Shown one piece after another: positions 51,501 to 54,874 of a stretch of DNA of 54,874 nucleotides. The position numbers and the translations under genes are program-made. The DNA is taken from the NCBI GenBank assembly GCA_035651595.1, contig DASRFJ010000219.1, positions 1 to 54,874 of the forward strand, read 5' to 3'. The stretch is from JAFARZ01 sp035651595 (GTDB taxonomy: Bacteria > Actinomycetota > Actinomycetes > Streptosporangiales > Streptosporangiaceae). The notes beneath the pieces are model-generated. The model was not told where the DNA came from. It saw nothing but the letters and a program-made list of their open reading frames with translations, and made no database searches. The stretch's first letter is position 1, and every line of letters begins with the position of its first letter.

Positions 51501-52090
51501 CGGGGATCATCTCGTGCGTCGGCACGGTGGTGGTCGCCGTCGTGACAACCGTCCAGCGAGGCATCTCGACGGTGTTCGACAAGACGTACCTGAAGACGCT
51601 GTCCACCATCGGGTGCGTCGGCACGCTCGCGTACCTGTCGCCCAACTACTCGGCGCTGATCAACGTCGAGACCAACACCTGGTACGCCGACTTCACCTTC
51701 GGCATCACCAGCATCGGAATCCTGAAGAGCATGGCCTCCATTCCGGCGGCCGCGTACGAGAGCGACAACGCCAAGCTGGGCCTGTCGTTCATCCAGTCCT
51801 TCGCCATCATGGTCCGGCTGGTACCCACCATCGCGAACATCGTCTACCACAAGGACGAATGGGACACCACCTACAAGTCGCTGATCCCGGAGGCGATAGG
51901 CAACTTCGCGTTCGACTTCGCCGGCATGCTGGAGTTCCCGATCGTGCTGCTCGTCGTCAAGAAGGGCGATCCCAAAGCGATCGCCGTCCTCACCGGCATC
52001 CAGATCACGTTGATGGCCACGTACAGCGTGTGCATGACCATCGCGGGCGGAATCTACCTGTTCGTCCCCGGCCAGGTGCACACCAAATAA
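48599..52090 (+). CDS. 1163-aa protein with beta-rich and hydrophobic helical halves
   Basis: Not recognised. ATG 48599; no signal peptide. Residues 1 to about 425 are beta-rich with Trp/Tyr strands and possible propeller-like repeats (LYLSLNNSDSDLAWIDQPAWTKA, LYAAAQGSLYWFASGNQ, VTVWGLNGNDQVFYLTCPIG). About 428-515 resembles a Big-1/Ig-like domain (HIQVTDANGQSAPNVPVTLTATN). About 595-690 and 780-880 are long amphipathic helices (IDALVEVFKDVANDIWYVIVTIGDAVYHAVLDCVEAVVAAATWI). About 960-1163 has several hydrophobic segments ending GGIYLFVPGQVHTK. Overall it looks like a surface-binding, membrane-inserting protein. Toxin function is speculation. Confidence 0.55.
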   Translation: MSKYTVTTSAELMENYIQADFLLPQDKFIALQTNAGASLLFSIGTGGVFYLTMESPGETSGWRQVNLGAAQIKADFGGKATVKTFGAAQAVASQSGGATQIHLGMVINDGTSDHLYLSLNNSDSDLAWIDQPAWTKAPFNAVDGTGAPITPPSPFQIANVLLSEASDGEYIVVDIVRNPGQAAEFITRFYIDTTNPSAPKWMPHDLAIDVRTVSDDSCLGRTARAGGVDGIYTKGFVGQSAQFVYTPLYNAIDPTMPPLPSRLHLPGQLIPDAIAAARNADNTSDLYAAAQGSLYWFASGNQRNDAVAIKVATSPLLAAVRSLYAYTADGAVTVWGLNGNDQVFYLTCPIGKQQTAGAWNVPLTILTDVDAISPFIDRNYNANTFFAHSGTGLVKVVKSPTTGLWSSRQITLPPAATTQAATAIHSYTTHIQVTDANGQSAPNVPVTLTATNVTSVYVNHLYYLIGPSPIQLTTDAFGTITIVELTSSLTATRYQVSVASQNQIPINTMDTAWQRNSKYTTTESLQAAKIVNRDGTTRDFVPTGTSPQALQSVAASNQALNLAYANLSSSPAPPAPGLRALAVPRAVTLETGDALDGVLVDLGDLLSWLASGIDALVEVFKDVANDIWYVIVTIGDAVYHAVLDCVEAVVAAATWIYNAIKIAVEDVIKFLEFLFGWQDILTTHKVLKNVFLCVAQSAVDGIETAKTAVHTVSADLQAQINAWAGLPDFNQTASATVAANPPPNGQNSAPANLGVHHFQGSAASASSSLSPVSPAEQILNDLVNLMEQEGDTLAAAANAVKTQIIDQFSTLSATDIIKKLVAIVADTVIQSTENVLETALDVFAQLVQGAIDLLTAKLDIPVLSWLYHELTGEDLSFLDVICLIAAIPVTIVYKAATLAATQTEKAPFPEGDPFTNGLLAAKNWSQIQAQFYVAPKAVHAASAGRALAVAAATPVLDEDRLKVFSFTTGIISCVGTVVVAVVTTVQRGISTVFDKTYLKTLSTIGCVGTLAYLSPNYSALINVETNTWYADFTFGITSIGILKSMASIPAAAYESDNAKLGLSFIQSFAIMVRLVPTIANIVYHKDEWDTTYKSLIPEAIGNFAFDFAGMLEFPIVLLVVKKGDPKAIAVLTGIQITLMATYSVCMTIAGGIYLFVPGQVHTK

Positions 52091-52105
52091 CCCGGCCCGT
52101 CCGGC

Positions 52106-52137
52106 GCGGGGCTGCTCTCCTCGGAGGGCAGCCCCGC
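52106..52137 (+). terminator. Terminator of the two-gene unit
   Basis: GCGGGGCTGC (52106-52115) pairs perfectly with GCAGCCCCGC (52128-52137), and the loop can form an inner CTCC/GGAG stem. It begins 15 bases after the stop codon. Confidence 0.75.
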
Positions 52138-52275
52138 TGCCTCCAGGCTGCCCGCTGGCCGCTCACCTGGGCCGCCCGACCGCGATTGCCGCGCGGCCGG
52201 CGGTGCGCAGTCTGTGCCTGGAGTGCACTGTGCGGCTAACGGGACACGAGCACATCGGCAGGCCCGTCAGCAACG

Positions 52276-52358
52276 TGGACGATTTCCCCCTCGTGGAAGA
52301 TCGACCCCCATACGCGAGGGCCGCGTTACCACGAAAGGCAAAAACACCACGTTACGGG
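52276..52358. repeat. R3 copy 2 hairpin repeat
   Basis: The arms GTGGACGATTTCCCCCTCGTGG and CCACGAAAGGCAAAAACACCAC form an imperfect long stem with an inner CCCCC/GAGGG part. It aligns across about 80 bases with 16461-16541, including the CCACGTT end. Confidence 0.6.
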
Positions 52359-52431
52359 GGCCGTCCCCGCCCATCGAAGCCGTTAGCTGCCCCGCCGGGC
52401 GGCCAGCGAACCGGGCGACGCCGACCGGACC

Positions 52432-52521
52432 CGGTTCCACCGGCAGCAGGCCCTCACCCGGTACACCGAGCTTGGCGCGCCAGAGGCCGCCCGGCTCCAT
52501 GCCGCGTTGACCGCACCCTGA
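52432..52521 (+). pseudogene. C-terminal fragment of a TPR/BTAD-type regulator
   Basis: The frame RFHRQQALTRYTELGAPEAARLHAALTAP ending in TGA 52519-52521 matches the common final repeat of tetratricopeptide regulators (xxxQALxxYxELGAPEAxxxRAxL). No start or upstream body is present. It is a remnant only. Confidence 0.45.
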
Positions 52522-52597
52522 CCGCCGCCCAGGGCAAGCGGGAAGGTGCGGTGTCGTTTGCGTCGTGCGAGCGTGAGGTCACGCTCTGGAGGCAGCA

Positions 52598-53959
52598 ATG
52601 GCGCGGTATCCCCTGTCTTTCACCCAGGAATGGTTCCTCACCCTCGACAAGGGTGACGACGGCGGGACGTTCGGGCCCCGGTTCATAACGGTCGCCGCGC
52701 TGCGCGTCACCGGCCACGTGGATCTCGCGGTGCTGCAAGGCGCGCTCGACGACGTGGTCGTGCGTCATGAACTGCTCCGCACCGTGGTGATCAGGGATGC
52801 CGAGCCGCCGCACCAGCGGGTGTTCCCGCCGTGCCAGGTACCGCTGGAGGTCAGGGACCTGCCGCCGGTCGCCGGTAAGTCCAGGGACCAGGTCATCCAG
52901 GAACTGATTCTCGAGGCCGAGACGGGCTCGATAAGCGCCCGCGAGGTACCGCTGATAAAGGCGCTGCTGTGCAGGTTCGATGACCGGGACAGCGTGTTGA
53001 TCCCGACCGTGCATCATTCGGCATCGGATGCCTGGTCGATGGGGCTGCTGGTCCGCGACCTCGGAGCCTGCTACACGGCCCGGCGCACCGGCACCACGGC
53101 GGTACTGCCGCAGGTGCGCCAATACCGCGAGTACGCGGCCTGGCAGCGAGCCGGCGCCACCAGCACGGCTGACGACGGCTCGCCGAGATACTGGCAGCAG
53201 AAGCTCGACGGCGCGCGTGAATTCACGATACCTAATGACCACGGGCATCCGGAGAAGTATTCAAGGTCCTACTCACTGCTCATGTATGAAGTCGATGCCG
53301 ACGTGGCGGCTGGGGTCTCCGCCCTTGCCACGGCTACCCGGAGCACGACGTTCACGATCATGCTCTCCGCCTTCTACGTGCTGGCCCAGAAGATCACCGG
53401 CAATACCGATCTGGCGATACGCGGATTCACCGCCGGCCGGGGCGGACTGGAATTCCAGAACACCATAGGGTTGTTTCTCAACTGCGTGCCTTTCCGTACC
53501 AGCATTGCTGACTGCAGGAGCTTCCGCGATATTCTCGCGTGCACGAAGGTGACTTTCATCGACGCCATCGCGCATGAACTTCCGGTAAATGTGCTCGAGC
53601 AGACGTTCCCTGACTTCATAAAGTCGCGTGCGGACCTGCGCACATCACAATTCATCATCTCCAACATAGAGGCGCAACTCGCCGACGATCGCCCCATCCC
53701 GATCGCCGACGGCGCCAAGCCGATAACCGAGCGGCCGCTGGAGGGACAGGAGCACCACGACATCCCGAGCGGCATGGTGTGGAACCTGTACGCGGAACCG
53801 ACCGGCGAGCTGCACGGCGGCGTGCTGTTCAACCTCGACGAATTCGATGAGAGCACCGTGGCGGGCTGGGCCGCCGGCCTGCGGCGGATCCTGGCCGGCG
53901 CCGTCCGCGAGCCCGACCAGGACTGGCGGCAGCTCGCCGGCCCCGAACCGAGCATCTAG
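52598..53959 (+). CDS. Stand-alone condensation-domain protein (NRPS type)
   Basis: 453 aa, CTGGAGG before the ATG. Condensation fold: YPLSFTQEWFLTLD at the start, VVRHELLRT, active-site VHHSASDAW with the HHxxxD motif at residues 139-144, YWQQKLDGA, a GRGGLEFQNTIGLFLNCVPFRT latch and a DFGDG-region equivalent GMVWNLYAEPTGELHGGVLFNLDEFD. There are no A or PCP domains. Free-standing C domains form amide or ester bonds, or offload products. The NRPS gene convergent with it may be its partner. Confidence 0.88.
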   Translation: MARYPLSFTQEWFLTLDKGDDGGTFGPRFITVAALRVTGHVDLAVLQGALDDVVVRHELLRTVVIRDAEPPHQRVFPPCQVPLEVRDLPPVAGKSRDQVIQELILEAETGSISAREVPLIKALLCRFDDRDSVLIPTVHHSASDAWSMGLLVRDLGACYTARRTGTTAVLPQVRQYREYAAWQRAGATSTADDGSPRYWQQKLDGAREFTIPNDHGHPEKYSRSYSLLMYEVDADVAAGVSALATATRSTTFTIMLSAFYVLAQKITGNTDLAIRGFTAGRGGLEFQNTIGLFLNCVPFRTSIADCRSFRDILACTKVTFIDAIAHELPVNVLEQTFPDFIKSRADLRTSQFIISNIEAQLADDRPIPIADGAKPITERPLEGQEHHDIPSGMVWNLYAEPTGELHGGVLFNLDEFDESTVAGWAAGLRRILAGAVREPDQDWRQLAGPEPSI

Positions 53960-54018
53960 AGCGCCAGCACAGCCCGCCGTTCGGCAGTCTGCCCGGACTC
54001 CGGGAGGTGCTCGAAAAG

Positions 54019-54065
54019 ATTGCGGACACTTACCCCCCCGATCCGGGGGGGTAAGTGTCCGCAAT
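54019..54065. repeat. R1-E palindromic repeat
   Basis: A perfect 21-bp stem: left arm 54019-54039, loop GATCC, right arm 54045-54065. It lies between convergent genes. The right flank AATCTGACC resembles the reverse complement of the other copies' left flank. Confidence 0.88.
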
Positions 54066-54157
54066 AATCTGACCGACCTGCGGCTTGACCGGAAATATGG
54101 CTATATGTCCAGTTCGCGGGCGGCGGATGGCGCGCATCGGGCAACCGCGGCCGGGCG

Positions 54158-54293
54158 GCACCGCGAGGCGGGAGGCACCGCGAGGCGGGAGGCACCGCGA
54201 GGCGGGAGGCACCGCGAGGCGGGCGGCACCGCGAGGCGGGCGGCACTGCGAGGCGGGCGGCACCGCGAGGCGGGCGGCACCGCGGGGCGGGGC
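54158..54293. repeat. Eight 17-bp tandem repeats
   Basis: The units start at 54158, 54175, 54192, 54209, 54226, 54243, 54260 and 54277, consensus GCACCGCGAGGCGGG(A/C)G. The first three differ from later ones by one base, and the last is degenerate. The unit is not a multiple of three, so the array is non-coding. Confidence 0.88.
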
Positions 54294-54306
54294 GACGTTT
54301 TACGGT

Positions 54307-54874
54307 CTAGCTGGCTTGGCGGTCGAGGTATCGGTCGATGGCGCGGACGGATGAGTTGCTCATGAAGGTTCTCAGACTGATCTTCACGCCGACCCGGTCG
54401 GTCACCCGGGCGACGAGTATCGCCGCGAGCAGGGAGTGCCCGCCGAGGTCGAAGAAGTTGTCGTCGACTCCGATCTGGTCCAGGCCGAGTACTTGGGCGA
54501 ATACTTCGCACAGCGCCTGCTCGCGGGGGGTGGCGGGGGTCAGGCTCGCGGTGGTGGCGTATTCGGGCGCGGGTAGCGCTTTGCGGTCGAGTTTCCCGTT
54601 GGCGTTCAGCGGCAGCGCGCCGAGGACCATGACCGCGGCCGGGACCATGTAGCCGGGCAGCGTCCGCCCGCAGGCGTCGCGCAGCGCGGCGGGGTCCAGC
54701 GCTGCCCCGTCGGCGGGCACGACGTACCCGATGAGCCGCTTGTCGCCGGGCTGGTCTTCGCGGACCATCACCGCGGCCTGCGCCACCCCGTCCTGGGCGG
54801 CGAGAACCGATTCGACTTCGCCGAGCTCGATCCGGAACCCGCGGACCTTGACCTGGTCATCGGTGCGGCCCAGG
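54307..54874 (-). CDS. NRPS C-terminal part (A-domain end plus carrier protein), partial
   Basis: The gene enters from the right edge and stops at TAG 54307-54309. Visible: the end of an adenylation domain with motif A8 (RGFRIELGEVE), an ANL C-terminal subdomain and A10 (NGKLDRKAL), then a peptidyl carrier domain with the phosphopantetheine Ser in DNFFDLGGHSLLA. It ends 20-30 residues after the carrier with no thioesterase. It activates and carries an amino acid; the specificity pocket lies outside the window. Product release must use another protein, possibly the neighbouring condensation protein. Confidence 0.93.
   Translation of the reverse strand, partial: LGRTDDQVKVRGFRIELGEVESVLAAQDGVAQAAVMVREDQPGDKRLIGYVVPADGAALDPAALRDACGRTLPGYMVPAAVMVLGALPLNANGKLDRKALPAPEYATTASLTPATPREQALCEVFAQVLGLDQIGVDDNFFDLGGHSLLAAILVARVTDRVGVKISLRTFMSNSSVRAIDRYLDRQAS

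Larger units (their letters stand above)
52138..52597. other. Gap with R3 and a regulator remnant
   Basis: It contains R3 copy 2 and a 30-codon fragment of a TPR-type protein, listed separately. The last 60 bases are the leader of the condensation-domain gene, with CTGGAGGCAG before its ATG. Nothing else is seen. Confidence 0.5.
53960..54306. other. Convergent intergenic region with R1-E and tandem repeats
   Basis: It lies between the 3' ends of the condensation gene and the NRPS gene. It contains R1-E and eight 17-bp tandem repeats; 54066-54157 includes GGAAATATGG-type remnants of the R1 outer arm. No gene is seen. Confidence 0.6.

Noticed and set aside
2711..54065. R1 palindromes as a dispersed CRISPR or as ordinary intrinsic terminators
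   Set aside because: Copies are kilobases apart with no spacers, so not CRISPR. They lack T-runs and several lie between codirectional or upstream regions, so termination alone does not fit.
54085..54354. Arg/Gly-rich repeat proteins over the 17-bp array
   Set aside because: The unit is not a multiple of three and all frames stay open only because of GC content.

Overview
The window is high-GC DNA with dense, overlapping genes and frequent GTG/TTG starts. It carries an AfsR/SARP-type regulator, a probable F420-dependent luciferase-like oxidoreductase and nonribosomal peptide synthetase parts. Together these point to a filamentous actinomycete (Actinomycetota). A Streptosporangiales-like source is only a guess. 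I saw no tRNA, rRNA or CRISPR array.

Region 1 (1-11.4 kb) is accessory DNA with many decayed genes. It holds an ABC-2 exporter remnant, an intact NarL-type two-component pair, two paralogous small secreted proteins, a VOC protein and a luciferase-like oxidoreductase. Next comes a run of broken genes at 5997-8466: ureohydrolase, two SDRs, an amino-acid permease and a PucR-type regulator. They look like the remains of one catabolic cluster. An NmrA/SDR/NMT1-like operon follows, in which the SDR has lost its C-terminus.

Region 2 (12.2-33.6 kb) is a contractile injection system (eCIS, phage-tail-like) locus. In order it encodes a SARP regulator, an AAA+ ATPase, a reverse-strand Clp_N/HTH pair, a non-coding element with ~55-60 bp inverted repeats, a DUF4255 cap-like protein, two sheaths, tube 1, a tail-assembly protein, a DUF6760-like frame with no start codon (probable -1 frameshift), tube 2, a repeat-rich linker protein, LysM, hub, gp5/VgrG spike, PAAR tip, gp25, two baseplate J-type proteins, tail protein I, a modular fibre with a C-terminal S74 chaperone-like domain, and a small coiled-coil protein. 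Related hairpin elements (family R2) lie on both sides of the locus. No cargo effector is evident inside it.

Region 3 (34.2-46 kb) is more ordinary: a DUF1345 membrane protein, a complete branched-chain amino-acid type ABC operon (SBP-H-M-G-F, minus strand), an aldo/keto reductase overlapping a serine/threonine dehydratase-like enzyme, a LecA-like secreted protein, a possible 2H phosphoesterase, a 20-residue lysine-rich ORF with its own terminator, a small HTH protein with palindromic operators, and a DEAD-box helicase followed by a cold-shock protein.

Region 4 (46-52 kb) is an isolated two-gene unit: a 590-aa protein whose start resembles TULIP/P47-type proteins and a 1163-aa protein with a beta-rich N-terminal half and a hydrophobic helical C-terminal half. 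It is the least explained coding unit here.

Region 5 (52-54.9 kb) has a stand-alone condensation-domain protein facing the 3' end of an NRPS gene that runs off the window.

Three families of structured intergenic repeats recur. R1 is a ~46 bp near-perfect palindrome with ATTGCGGACACTTACCCCCC arms, present in five copies plus a half copy. R2 is an ~80 bp hairpin element with three copies. R3 is an ~80 bp hairpin with two copies.
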